A stretch of 64,000 nucleotides of DNA from Phnomibacter ginsenosidimutans (GTDB taxonomy: Bacteria > Bacteroidota > Bacteroidia > Chitinophagales > Chitinophagaceae): NCBI RefSeq assembly GCF_009740285.1, contig NZ_CP046566.1:124001-188000 (forward strand), in the 5' to 3' direction. The notes beneath the pieces were generated by a model, which did not search any database, was not told where the DNA came from, and saw only the letters and a program-made list of their open reading frames with translations. Both the position numbers and the translations under genes were made by a program. Below, piece after piece: positions 34,564 through 43,134 of this stretch. Position 1 is the stretch's first letter; every line of letters begins with the position of its first letter.

Positions 34564-35553
34564 ATGAAAACTAAGTGCAGGATAATACGACTATTCATTG
34601 TGCCTTTAAGCATACTCTTCTGCACTGCTTCAGTAGATGCACAAACAGGCATCCCGCTAGCTGCCATCAAAGGCTTTGAAAAGGCTTATGGTACCGGTAC
34701 CTTTGGGAAGCGCTACATATTATTTAACATAGACACTGCGCAGAAGAAACTTGGCTGGAAAGATGTAGGTCCAATAGTTTCGAAGATGTTTGATTCATTG
34801 CAACCGATTACCAAATTAGATTTAAATGGTGATAAATTACAAGATTATAGCATAACTCTCGTAGATCAAACGCAACGGGCTCTTGCATTCCAGACAGTTT
34901 TTTTGTGTATGCAAATGAATGGTGAATATTCAATCTGTTCCCCTCCCAATAATCATGGCTATTTGCCCAGTTTTGTTAGGCCATTAAGGAAAGGGAACTT
35001 TGAATGGATTTATGCTTTCCAACATTTGGAACAAATGGGTGTTCCTTTCGAATACAAAACAGATACCATTACAATGAAAAATGGATACTGGATTAAATCA
35101 TCTAAAAGGCCCGTACATAAAAAAGTAGTGAAAATTGAATACTGGACAACTAGTGCGTGGGTGCCTCAGCCTCGTTATCTCTACACTTTTTCGAAAACCA
35201 ATGCTCCGATGCTCGAGTTACGGAATTCGGCTTACAGTCCAAATCCTACAAAAGAAGAGGCTGCCTTCTATACCATGGTAGCAGACAGTGGATTTGCTAA
35301 GTTGATATGGCAAATGATAGGGAGGGTAAATGAGCATGATTTGCTGGATATGAATTCAGGCGGTGCTGACAGAGCAGCAGCCAATCTTGTTTTCCATTTT
35401 GCGGATGGCACTTCAAAAACGATAACTGATTATGGGATGGACAATAATCTAACTTTCATGGCTTTTTATGATCTGGTAAACAAATTGCCAAAGTCACAAT
35501 GGAAAAAGCTCGATGGCGAAGGAACAAAGCAGGAAACAAGTGGCAATCATTAG
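34564..35553 (+). CDS. Secreted protein of unknown function inserted in the trp operon
   Basis: A 329-residue protein with a signal peptide (hydrophobic core LFIVPLSILFC, cleavage near SVDAQ). The middle has ITKLDLNGDKLQDYSITL and many aromatic residues. The C-terminal third (LVFHFADGTSKTITDYG) faintly recalls small domains of unknown function in Bacteroidota periplasmic proteins. I cannot name a family. It has lower GC than the trp genes and sits between 85-bp direct repeats, so it looks acquired. A role in tryptophan synthesis is unlikely. Confidence 0.7.
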   Translation: MKTKCRIIRLFIVPLSILFCTASVDAQTGIPLAAIKGFEKAYGTGTFGKRYILFNIDTAQKKLGWKDVGPIVSKMFDSLQPITKLDLNGDKLQDYSITLVDQTQRALAFQTVFLCMQMNGEYSICSPPNNHGYLPSFVRPLRKGNFEWIYAFQHLEQMGVPFEYKTDTITMKNGYWIKSSKRPVHKKVVKIEYWTTSAWVPQPRYLYTFSKTNAPMLELRNSAYSPNPTKEEAAFYTMVADSGFAKLIWQMIGRVNEHDLLDMNSGGADRAAANLVFHFADGTSKTITDYGMDNNLTFMAFYDLVNKLPKSQWKKLDGEGTKQETSGNH

Positions 35554-35588
35554 GCACACAATTCACATTTAACCAATTAACTGATGCA

Positions 35589-35673
35589 GAGCAAATAAAC
35601 ACAGAGGCGTTGGAGTACACACAGAGAACACTGTGATACTCTGTGTATACCTCCGCTTCCTCTGTGGTAAAAA
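35589..35673 (+). repeat. 85-bp direct repeat, right copy
   Basis: The differences from the left copy are single bases at three positions. It ends 4 bp before the trpB ATG at 35678. Confidence 0.92.
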
Positions 35674-35677
35674 TAAA

Positions 35678-36869
35678 ATGACGATGACAACTTCATACAA
35701 ACAACCCAATGCGCAGGGTTATTACGGCAAGTTTGGTGGTGCATATATTCCTGAAATGTTGCACCGCAATGTGGAAGAGCTGCGTACCCGCTACCTCGAC
35801 ATTATGTACGAGGCAGAATTTCAACAAGAGTTTCAGCAACTGCTGCGGGATTATGTGGGCCGCCCTACGCCTTTGTTTTTGGCCGAACGCCTGAGCAAAG
35901 AATTTGGCGCAACCATCTACCTCAAGCGGGAAGATTTGTGCCACACCGGGGCACATAAAATCAACAATACTGTGGGCCAGATTTTGCTGGCACAGCGGCT
36001 GGGCAAAAAGCGCATCATTGCCGAAACCGGCGCCGGACAACATGGCGTAGCTACCGCTACTGTGTGTGCCCTCAAAGGCTTGGAATGTATTGTGTACATG
36101 GGTGAAAAAGACATCGAACGTCAGGCACCCAACGTGGCCCGTATGAAAATGCTCGGTGCCAAAGTAGTGCCTGCAACTTCTGGCAGCAAAACCTTGAAAG
36201 ATGCTACCAACGAAGCCATCCGCGACTGGATCGAACAATCCCAACGATACGCATTACATCATTGGCAGTGTGGTAGGGCCGCACCCTTACCCCGATATGG
36301 TGGCTCGTTTTCAAAGCGTCATCAGCGAAGAAATACGCCAGCAACTGAAAGCCAAAACCGGTAGCGAACTGCCTACGCATGTAATGGCCTGTGTAGGTGG
36401 TGGTAGCAATGCTGCAGGCGCCTTCTATCATTTTGTAGATGAACCAGCTGTGAAAATAGTAGCAGTAGAAGCTGCGGGTCATGGTGTACATTCTGGCATG
36501 AGTGCTGCTACTACTGCACTCGGCACACCCGGTATTTTGCATGGCAGCAAAAGCCTGTTGATGCAAACCGCCGACGGGCAAGTGGTAGAACCACACAGCA
36601 TTTCAGCCGGCCTCGATTATCCCGGCATCGGCCCCATGCATGCCAACCTGTTCGATACCCATCGCGGCATCTTTTTGAGTGCTACCGATGAGCAAGCTTT
36701 GGCAGCGGCTTTTCATGTAGCTAAAACAGAAGGCATCATCCCCGCACTGGAAACCGCTCATGCGTTTGCGGTGATTGATCAACTGCAATTGTCGGCCACA
36801 GACGTGTTGGTGATTTGCCTGAGTGGCCGCGGCGATAAAGATTTGGCAACGTATATGAACCACCTTTAA
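35678..36869 (+). CDS. trpB: Tryptophan synthase beta chain, frame broken at GATCGA (36229-36234)
   Basis: About 397 residues when repaired. The first frame contains [27 protein letters not shown] (the Lys that binds PLP), [12 protein letters not shown] and [12 protein letters not shown] up to RDWI. It then reads [11 protein letters not shown] and stops at 36364. The other frame resumes as [23 protein letters not shown] and continues with [10 protein letters not shown] (PLP phosphate site) and LSGRGDKD to 36869. The join is at GGATCGAAC (36228-36236), where one extra base is present. All active-site motifs are intact on both sides, and every other enzyme of the pathway is present, so an assembly error is more likely than gene loss. 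ATG 35678 or 35684 may be the start. Confidence 0.93.
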
Positions 36870-36991
36870 CCACAAAGACGCCAAGAAGCCACAAGGAGCA
36901 CAAGGATCTTCGAATTGTTGTTTAGTAATCTTATTTAATACAATCCATTTCAACTTTGTGCTCTCCGTGCCTCCCTCGTGCCTTTGTGGTT
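36868..36991. repeat. MITE-like element between trpB and trpA
   Basis: A 124-bp stretch with imperfect terminal inverted repeats: aaccacaaag at the left and ctttgtggtt at the right, followed inward by gcacaagg/caactttgtgctc-type blocks. It starts inside the trpB stop codon (36867-36869) and ends 12 bp before the trpA ATG. It carries no gene. Confidence 0.75.
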
Positions 36992-37003
36992 CAATCATTT
37001 GTT

Positions 37004-37774
37004 ATGAGCAGAATAAAACAACTCTTCCAACGCAAGCAACACAACGTACTCAACGTATACGTAACCGCCGGCTATCCAAAGCTGGATGATACCCTTTCCA
37101 TCATGCAGGCTTTGGAAGCCAATGGTGCCGACCTCATTGAGCTCGGCATGCCCTATAGCGATCCATTGGCCGATGGCCCGGTGATACAACAGAGCAGTAG
37201 CATTGCCATTGCCAACGGCATGACCATTGAAACGCTTTTTGCACAGCTGAAAGACCTGCGTAACTCCGTGTCCGTTCCAGTTATTTTAATGGGCTACATG
37301 AACCCGGTATTGCAATATGGCTTCGAAAAGTTTTGTGCCGATGCCGCAGCAGTGGGTGTAGATGGTTTGATTTTGCCTGACTTGCCAGAGTATGAGTTTG
37401 AAACGGAATATGGTGCCATCATCAAACAATATGGCCTCGATTTTATTTTCCTCGTCACACCCGAAACTTCGGAAGAACGCATCAAAAAACTGGATAGCCT
37501 GAGCAGTGGCTTTTTGTATGCCGTTTCTTCCTCTTCCACCACCGGCGGCGATAAAGCTTTTTCGCCAGTGCAAGAGTATTTGCAGCGTTTGCAATCGTAT
37601 CAGTTGCGCAACCCCGTGCTGGTAGGTTTTGGCGTAAAAGACAAAGCCAGCTTTGAAGCAGCTGCAGCATACAGCAATGGTGCCATCATTGGTAGTGCTT
37701 TCATCAAATCGCTGGATGGAGCGGCAGATGTAACCGCTGCTACCAAGGCATTTCTATCGTCGGTACTGCATTAA
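37004..37774 (+). CDS. trpA: Tryptophan synthase alpha chain
   Basis: A 256-residue TIM barrel that splits indole-glycerol phosphate and passes indole to TrpB. Landmarks: YVTAGYPKLDDT, LIELGMPYSDPLADGPVIQ (catalytic Glu and Asp), ILMGYMNPVLQYG, DGLILPDLP and GFGVKDKASFE. ATG 37004 (MSRIKQ) is chosen; the upstream frame to 36956 lies within the MITE-like element. It is the last gene of the operon. Its stop touches the stop of the convergent small gene at 37775. Confidence 0.95.
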   Translation: MSRIKQLFQRKQHNVLNVYVTAGYPKLDDTLSIMQALEANGADLIELGMPYSDPLADGPVIQQSSSIAIANGMTIETLFAQLKDLRNSVSVPVILMGYMNPVLQYGFEKFCADAAAVGVDGLILPDLPEYEFETEYGAIIKQYGLDFIFLVTPETSEERIKKLDSLSSGFLYAVSSSSTTGGDKAFSPVQEYLQRLQSYQLRNPVLVGFGVKDKASFEAAAAYSNGAIIGSAFIKSLDGAADVTAATKAFLSSVLH

Positions 37775-38185
37775 TTATTGACGAATCAACGCAACAGAAT
37801 CGTACAGAAACACCCGCAGCCGGGGTGGCTTGGGCTGCACATACATATACTGTGCAGGTATGCCTTTGCCGTGATAGTATTGGCCAAACACTTGCAATAC
37901 ATAACCACTGTCTTTCAGTACATGATACCTGGGAGGAATGGTTACGTCAATGTCTTTGGCTATTAAATACAACCGGTCTTCTTCGGCTGCAGTTTTCGTT
38001 AGTGCATATATCTCCATCGATGTGCCATCAACGGGATATACAATGCATGAGCTGCGTTCTTCTTCCAGTTGTTTAGGAAGGTCGTAAATGCTTACTTCAT
38101 CCTGCCCGTCAATGAGCAGGGTTTTGGTCCAGTAGATGCTGGCAACCACGGTGAATGCGATGATAATCCAACGATAGGAACGCAT
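37775..38185 (-). CDS. Small membrane-anchored protein of unknown function
   Basis: A 136-residue protein with one N-terminal membrane segment (WIIIAFTVVASIYW) and a soluble, probably periplasmic remainder with mixed charged and aromatic residues. No motif recognised. The gene lies 30 bp downstream of thiL on the same strand and may be co-transcribed with it. It converges on trpA with no gap between the two stops. Confidence 0.6.
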   Translation of the reverse strand: MRSYRWIIIAFTVVASIYWTKTLLIDGQDEVSIYDLPKQLEEERSSCIVYPVDGTSMEIYALTKTAAEEDRLYLIAKDIDVTIPPRYHVLKDSGYVLQVFGQYYHGKGIPAQYMYVQPKPPRLRVFLYDSVALIRQ

Positions 38186-38215
38186 GTAGATGTATGCAAT
38201 AAAAGTGAACCTGAA

Positions 38216-39238
38216 TTATTGATGCTGCCAACCCTGCGCAATTAAATCGTAAGTGTTGCCACCCTTAGTAATGATGGTTGGTTTTTTCTCCGGCTCGGTG
38301 ATGTAACCAATTACACTCACTTCTTCGTTCAGCACCATTTTTTCATAATCACTTTGGTCAATGGTGAAGAGTAATTCGTAGTCTTCGCCACCGCTTAGTG
38401 CACAAGCGGTTGGGTCAAGTTCCAGTTTGTATGCAAACTGACGGGCATCGTTGTGTACCGGTATTTTTTCTTCGTACAGTACTGCACCGCATTGGCTTTG
38501 TTTGCAAATGTGCAATACTTCACTGCTTAGGCCATCGCTTACATCCATCATGCTGGTGGGCTTGATGTTGTTTTCGGCCAGCCATTCTATCACATCTTTT
38601 CTTGCTTCCGGTTTCAGGAGTTTACCAACAATGTAGGCTTCGTTTTCAAGGTCGGGTTGCACACCGGGGCTTTCCAGAAAAATCTTTTTCTCCCGCTCCA
38701 GCAAGGTAAGGCCGAGATAGGCACCACCGAGATATCCGCTTACGCAAATGAGGTCGCCTTTTTTAGCACCGCTTCTTGTCACAAATTCGTTGGGCGTTAC
38801 TTCGCCTACAGCGGTTACACTTATCACCAACCCTTTGGGTGATGTGGAAGTATCGCCGCCAATGAGGTCTACATTGTATTTTTCGCAGGCAGCGTACATG
38901 CCTTCGTATAATTCATCCAGCGCTTCTACACTAAAGCGATTGCTGAAGGCAATGCTAACGGTAACATGTGTAGGCGTGGCATTCATGGCATAAATGTCAC
39001 TCAGGTTAACCACAATGCTTTTGTAGCCTAGGTGTTTGAGCGGTGTGTACATCAAATCAAAATGCACACCATCCACCAGCAAGTCCGTACTAATGACTGT
39101 TTGCTTACCAAAATGATCGATCACGGCAGCATCATCGCCCACACTCAGTAGTGTAGACGCTTGCTTGGTTTCGTTGTTGCGGGTGAGGTGGTCTATCAAA
39201 CCAAACTCACCGAGGGTATTTACTTCTGTTCGTTCCAT
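38216..39238 (-). CDS. thiL: Thiamine-monophosphate kinase
   Basis: A 340-residue AIR-synthase-fold kinase, converting thiamine phosphate to thiamine pyrophosphate. Motifs: SVGDDAAVIDHFGKQTVISTDLLVDGVHFD at the N-terminus (metal and phosphate site), NLSDIYAMNATPTHVTVSIA, DLIGGDTSTSP, and SMMDVSDGLSSEVLHIC with CALSGGEDYELLFT. No thiamine riboswitch was seen upstream. A four-helix-bundle gene, itself flanked by inverted repeats, separates it from suhB. Confidence 0.95.
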   Translation of the reverse strand: MERTEVNTLGEFGLIDHLTRNNETKQASTLLSVGDDAAVIDHFGKQTVISTDLLVDGVHFDLMYTPLKHLGYKSIVVNLSDIYAMNATPTHVTVSIAFSNRFSVEALDELYEGMYAACEKYNVDLIGGDTSTSPKGLVISVTAVGEVTPNEFVTRSGAKKGDLICVSGYLGGAYLGLTLLEREKKIFLESPGVQPDLENEAYIVGKLLKPEARKDVIEWLAENNIKPTSMMDVSDGLSSEVLHICKQSQCGAVLYEEKIPVHNDARQFAYKLELDPTACALSGGEDYELLFTIDQSDYEKMVLNEEVSVIGYITEPEKKPTIITKGGNTYDLIAQGWQHQ

Positions 39239-39259
39239 ATTACTATAGGTTAGAATGAC

Positions 39260-39280
39260 GAGGTACGAAGTACGAAGTGG
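39260..39280. repeat. 21-bp inverted repeat, thiL side of four-helix-bundle gene
   Basis: gaggtacgaagtacgaagtg plus g. The reverse complement of 39774-39794 differs from it at one base (20 of 21 match). The two bracket the gene at 39315-39689. Confidence 0.88.
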
Positions 39281-39314
39281 TTACACTTGGTTACTTGTCT
39301 TCATCATTTGAAAT

Positions 39315-39689
39315 TTATGAGGGGTTGTTTTGATTGGATATTCTTTTTCTCATGCTGTTGATAGAAGCTACGATAATGCGTAGCAGTTCGTCACCTTCTT
39401 GAATCAATTCGTTGATGCGGGTTTCCATAGGTGGATTGAATGATTTCAACAAAGTCAAAAAGCCGATTGTTTCATCGCATTCTTCTTCTACTATTTTTAG
39501 TTTATGAATAAAATCTGCTGATGACTTCGCCCTTTGAGCAGCTCTGTAATTTGCATACACGGAAGAAGAACACCTTATGATTTGTGCGTTATACACTTTA
39601 TTGATTGCTGTGTAGGGGAGTGCTTGGGTAAGTTGTGCAACATCAACGGCATATTGAAACATTCTTTGAATGAGGTTTGTAGCTGGCAT
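39315..39689 (-). CDS. Four-helix bundle protein (S23/IVP family)
   Basis: A 124-residue all-helical protein of the S23/four-helix-bundle family. Typical parts: FQYAVDVAQLTQALP, IRCSSSVYANYRAAQRAKS and FIHKLKIVEEECDETIGFL. Relatives include proteins encoded inside 23S rRNA intervening sequences and the Avd accessory protein of diversity-generating retroelements; stand-alone copies have no known function. It lies between suhB and thiL, same strand, with 20-of-21 bp inverted repeats on both sides, so it looks like a small inserted cassette. No reverse transcriptase is near. Confidence 0.88.
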   Translation of the reverse strand: MPATNLIQRMFQYAVDVAQLTQALPYTAINKVYNAQIIRCSSSVYANYRAAQRAKSSADFIHKLKIVEEECDETIGFLTLLKSFNPPMETRINELIQEGDELLRIIVASINSMRKRISNQNNPS

Positions 39690-39773
39690 AGTGTGTGTGT
39701 TTTGATTACTGAAATGTCATCAAGTTACAAATGGTATCCCACTTCCTCCTTCGAAATTCCTCCTTCGTACTTC

Positions 39774-39794
39774 CCACTTCGTATTTCGTACCTC
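39774..39794. repeat. 21-bp inverted repeat, suhB side of four-helix-bundle gene
   Basis: Partner of 39260-39280. Upstream of it (39737-39773) are further ccttcg/cttcc units of the same style. It ends 11 bp from the suhB stop codon. Confidence 0.88.
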
Positions 39795-39805
39795 GTTCTT
39801 CGTCC

Positions 39806-40591
39806 TTACGCAGGTACGTTGCCTTGCAGCCATTGCAGCAACTCATCATGAATGATGCCGTTAGTTGCTACGATGCGAGGCTTGTACGGATTGTAAGTTT
39901 CACCTTCCATATTGGTAACTTTACCACCGGCTTCTTCTACCATCAGCCAGCCCGCTGCACTATCCCATGCATTGAGTTTGTGCTCATAAAAACCATCGAA
40001 CCGGCCAGCAGCTACCCAGCACAAATCAATAGCCGCACTACCGAGGCGGCGCACCGGTATACCTCTGCGAATAAATCGTTCAAAACATTCAAGCGGTCCG
40101 TTGGCATCGTTGATGTAGGTGTAAGGAAAACCAGTTACCAAACAGGCATGTAATACATCCTTTCTGCTGCTCACATGAATAGGGCTATCATTCAGCCTGG
40201 CGCCTTTTCCTTTTTCTGCAAAAAAGAATTCATTCAGGATGGGCGCATATACTGCACCCATAATCATCTCACCATTTTTTTCGAGACCAATGCTCACACA
40301 GCAAAGCGGAATGCCCTGCGCAAAATTGATGGTGCCATCAATGGGATCAATAATCCACTTGTATTCGCTGTCAGTAGCCACATTGCCTGTTTCTTCACTC
40401 AAAATAAAATGGTCGGGGTAATAAGAACGGATCACTTCAATAATCGCTTTGTCGGCCGCATGGTCGGCTTCGGTTACCAGGTCGTTTACGCCACCGGCTT
40501 TGTAGGCTGTCTTTAGTTCCGGATTGTTGAAGTAGTATGTTAATTGTGCTGCACCGGCAGTCACGGCTTCTTTCAGTACTTGTGCTAACAT
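39806..40591 (-). CDS. suhB: Inositol monophosphatase family protein
   Basis: A 261-residue Mg-dependent phosphatase. It has the metal motifs LSEETG, WIIDPIDGTINFAQGIP and, in the C-terminal half, NAWDSAAGWLMVEEAGGKV. Members hydrolyse inositol monophosphate or related sugar phosphates, and some act in rRNA processing; the substrate here is uncertain. It is the most upstream gene of a leftward set (suhB, four-helix-bundle gene, thiL, small membrane protein gene) and is divergent from the glycosyltransferase gene at 40683. Confidence 0.92.
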   Translation of the reverse strand: MLAQVLKEAVTAGAAQLTYYFNNPELKTAYKAGGVNDLVTEADHAADKAIIEVIRSYYPDHFILSEETGNVATDSEYKWIIDPIDGTINFAQGIPLCCVSIGLEKNGEMIMGAVYAPILNEFFFAEKGKGARLNDSPIHVSSRKDVLHACLVTGFPYTYINDANGPLECFERFIRRGIPVRRLGSAAIDLCWVAAGRFDGFYEHKLNAWDSAAGWLMVEEAGGKVTNMEGETYNPYKPRIVATNGIIHDELLQWLQGNVPA

Positions 40592-40682
40592 GGCGGCAAA
40601 AGTAAACGTATTGCCGCAGGTATCCTTGCCGCAGCAGGGGGCAATTGCGTATAATTAACTAACCTTGCTGCCTACATTTCGT

Positions 40683-41864
40683 ATGCAGCTGAGTATCATC
40701 ATCGTCAACTACAAAGTGCGGTTGTTTGCAGAGCAATGCCTGGCTTCGCTACGGCGGGCTACCAAACAGCTGCAAGCCGAAATTTTTGTGGTAGACAACG
40801 ACAGCGATGATGGCAGTGTAGCGTACCTGCAGCCCCTGTTTCCGGAAGTAAGTTTTATTGACAAAGCTCACAACGTTGGTTTTGCCTGTGCCAATAACGA
40901 TGCTTTGTGGCGTTGCAAAGGGGAGTATGTACTCTTTCTCAATCCAGACACTATTGTGGCTGAAGATGCGCTGGAGAAATCATTGGCGTATATGCAGGCA
41001 CATCCACGCTGTGGCGGGTTGGGCATTCAAATGCTGGACGGTGCCGGCCGTTTTTTGCCCGAATCAAAACGGGGCTTTCCATCACCAGCTACCAGTTTGT
41101 ACAAGCAGTTGGGCTTGTACAAAATTTTTCCCACATCGCCACGCTTTGCCCGCTATTATATGGGGCATTTGCCAGAGCACACAACTGCCGAAGTAGATGT
41201 ATTGGCTGGCGCTTATATGCTGGTGCGTAAATCTGTGCTCGATACGATTGGCGGTTTCGATGAAAAATTCTTCATGTATGGCGAAGACATTGACCTGAGC
41301 TACCGCATCAGGCAGGCCGGTTTTTACAATGCGTACTTTGCCGAATCCGCTATCATTCATTTCAAAGGAGAAAGCACCGCCAAAGGCAGCCTGAATTATG
41401 TGCGGGTGTTTTATCAGGCCATGCAGTTGTTTGTGCAAAAGCATTTTCAGGGCAGTGGTGCATTTCTGTATAGGGGGTTGTTATACATGGGCATTGGAAT
41501 GCGGGCATCCATCAGTGCATTGAGCAGACTCATGCGTAAGAAAGCAGCCGAACAAGAAATACCTGCAACCATTACTTGGCATGCCATAGGCTGGCCACCC
41601 ACGATTGAAAAGCCTTCGTTTTTGCGCATCAACAATCAATTGATACCCATTCATTGGAAAGATAATGCCAATGATAACGACACGGCATTGCTGCTGGTGG
41701 CTGGCTACGATGTATCCATCAGTCAAATGATGCAACTGCTGCAGCAACATGCGGCAAAAAAAACCTGCTGGCTGCACTTGGTACAAACCAACAGTGTGCT
41801 TATGAGCAACGATAAAAACAAAGCCGGTATTTCGGCCATGTTTGCAGCTGCACCAATGGCTTAG
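40683..41864 (+). CDS. Family 2 glycosyltransferase
   Basis: A 393-residue GT2 enzyme of the rhamnosyltransferase-like type. N-terminal LSIIIVNYKV, VVDNDSDDGS, the HNVGFACANNDAL phrase, the metal-binding FLNPDT, and then GAYMLVRKSVLDTIGGFDEKFFMYGEDIDLSYRIRQAGF with the catalytic ED. The last 100 residues are extra and not diagnostic. It likely adds a sugar to a cell-surface glycan. ATG 40683 (MQLSII) is used. Its end overlaps the convergent hflX end by 4 bp (41861-41864). Confidence 0.9.
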   Translation: MQLSIIIVNYKVRLFAEQCLASLRRATKQLQAEIFVVDNDSDDGSVAYLQPLFPEVSFIDKAHNVGFACANNDALWRCKGEYVLFLNPDTIVAEDALEKSLAYMQAHPRCGGLGIQMLDGAGRFLPESKRGFPSPATSLYKQLGLYKIFPTSPRFARYYMGHLPEHTTAEVDVLAGAYMLVRKSVLDTIGGFDEKFFMYGEDIDLSYRIRQAGFYNAYFAESAIIHFKGESTAKGSLNYVRVFYQAMQLFVQKHFQGSGAFLYRGLLYMGIGMRASISALSRLMRKKAAEQEIPATITWHAIGWPPTIEKPSFLRINNQLIPIHWKDNANDNDTALLLVAGYDVSISQMMQLLQQHAAKKTCWLHLVQTNSVLMSNDKNKAGISAMFAAAPMA

Positions 41865-43045
41865 TAAAAATTGGTTTTGTACGGATAACGTACCGCGTAG
41901 TGTTGCCGCACTTTGTCGAGTATGGTTTTGCGTAAGCCTTCCACATTTCGTTTTTCCAATGCCGAAATAAACACAGCGTTGTAATGCGTTTCCCGCTGCC
42001 ACCGGGCTTCAAGGTCTTTCAGCAACTGTTGTTTGATTTCGTCATCCAGCCATTCGTCGAACGTGTTCTTTTCGTAGAGGTCCAGCTTGTTGAAAACAGT
42101 AATAACGGGCTTGTCGTGGGCATTCAAATCCTGCAGGGTTTTGTTTACCACATTGTATTGGTCTTCATATTGCGGATGACCCACATCTACCACATGCAGC
42201 AGCACATCGGCTTCCCGCACTTCATCCAAAGTGCTTTTGAAACTTTCTACCAGGTGGTGGGGCAGTTTGCGTATGAAACCAACGGTATCGCTGAGTAGAA
42301 AAGGCGTGTTTTCAAACACCACTTTTCGGGTAGTAGTATCGAGGGTGGCAAAGAGTTTGTTTTCAGCAAATACTTCGCTCTTGCTCAGCAGGTTCATGAT
42401 GGTGCTTTTGCCCACGTTGGTATAGCCCACCAATGCTACGCGTATAAACTCACCCCGTTCTTTACGTTGTGTAAAAGCCTGTTTATCGTACTCCTTCAGT
42501 TTGTTTTTGAGCAAAGAAATTTTATCCCGCACAATACGACGGTCTGTTTCAATTTCTGTTTCGCCGGGACCACGGGTACCAATGCCGCCCCCTTGTCGTT
42601 CCAGGTGCTTCCACATGCCTCGCAGACGCGGCAGCAGGTATTGGTACTGGGCCAGTTCTACCTGTGCACGGGCTTGGGCAGTTTTGGCCCTGCGGGCAAA
42701 AATGTCCAGGATCAAATCGCTGCGGTCGATGGTTTTTACACCGGTCGCTTTTTCAATATTGCTGATTTGCGAGCCGCTGAGTTCGTCGTCGAAAATGAGG
42801 AGATCGACGCCTTTCAGCTTGGCGTAAGTGCCAATTTCTTCCAGCTTGCCTTTGCCCACAAACGTGGCTTTGTCGGGGTGAGGCAGCTTTTGCCAAAAGC
42901 GTTTCACGGCAACAGCCCCGGCGGTTTCAGCCAAAAAGGCCAGCTCGTCGAGGTATTCTTTGGTTTGGGCATCTGTTTGATGCTGGTGTATCAGACCTAC
43001 CAATATGGCTGTTTCAGCCTGCTTGATTTGTTGTTTTTCTATCAA
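41861..43045 (-). CDS. hflX: GTPase HflX
   Basis: A 394-residue ribosome-associated GTPase that splits stalled or stressed ribosomes. An N-terminal ribosome-binding domain (FVGKGKLEEIG, DELSGSQISNIEKATG) and LERQGGGIGTRGPGETEIETDRR precede the G domain with GYTNVGKST (G1), LDTTTRKV (G2), DTVGFIRKLP (G3) and NKLD (G4). Length is normal. It lies downstream of the outer-membrane protein gene on the same strand, with a hairpin terminator between them, so it probably has its own promoter. Confidence 0.96.
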   Translation of the reverse strand: MIEKQQIKQAETAILVGLIHQHQTDAQTKEYLDELAFLAETAGAVAVKRFWQKLPHPDKATFVGKGKLEEIGTYAKLKGVDLLIFDDELSGSQISNIEKATGVKTIDRSDLILDIFARRAKTAQARAQVELAQYQYLLPRLRGMWKHLERQGGGIGTRGPGETEIETDRRIVRDKISLLKNKLKEYDKQAFTQRKERGEFIRVALVGYTNVGKSTIMNLLSKSEVFAENKLFATLDTTTRKVVFENTPFLLSDTVGFIRKLPHHLVESFKSTLDEVREADVLLHVVDVGHPQYEDQYNVVNKTLQDLNAHDKPVITVFNKLDLYEKNTFDEWLDDEIKQQLLKDLEARWQRETHYNAVFISALEKRNVEGLRKTILDKVRQHYAVRYPYKTNFY

Positions 43046-43077
43046 AGTATGCGAACGATGTAAATGATGAGGGCAAA

Positions 43078-43109
43078 AATAAAACCTTACCGTGAGGCAA
43101 GGTTTTATT
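43078..43109 (-). terminator. Intrinsic terminator after the outer-membrane protein gene
   Basis: An 11-bp stem AATAAAACCTT/AAGGTTTTATT, with a further CC/GG pair inside. On the minus strand it is followed by a T run. It lies between the outer-membrane protein gene and hflX. Confidence 0.8.
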
Positions 43110-43134
43110 TCCGGTAGTGGGTAAAGGTAACCAC

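Noticed and set aside
39239-39314. Thiamine (TPP) riboswitch upstream of thiL
   Set aside because: No THI-box-like segments were found; the region holds the cassette repeat instead.
39315-39689. Diversity-generating retroelement accessory gene (avd)
   Set aside because: The fold family matches, but there is no reverse transcriptase, template repeat or variable repeat nearby.
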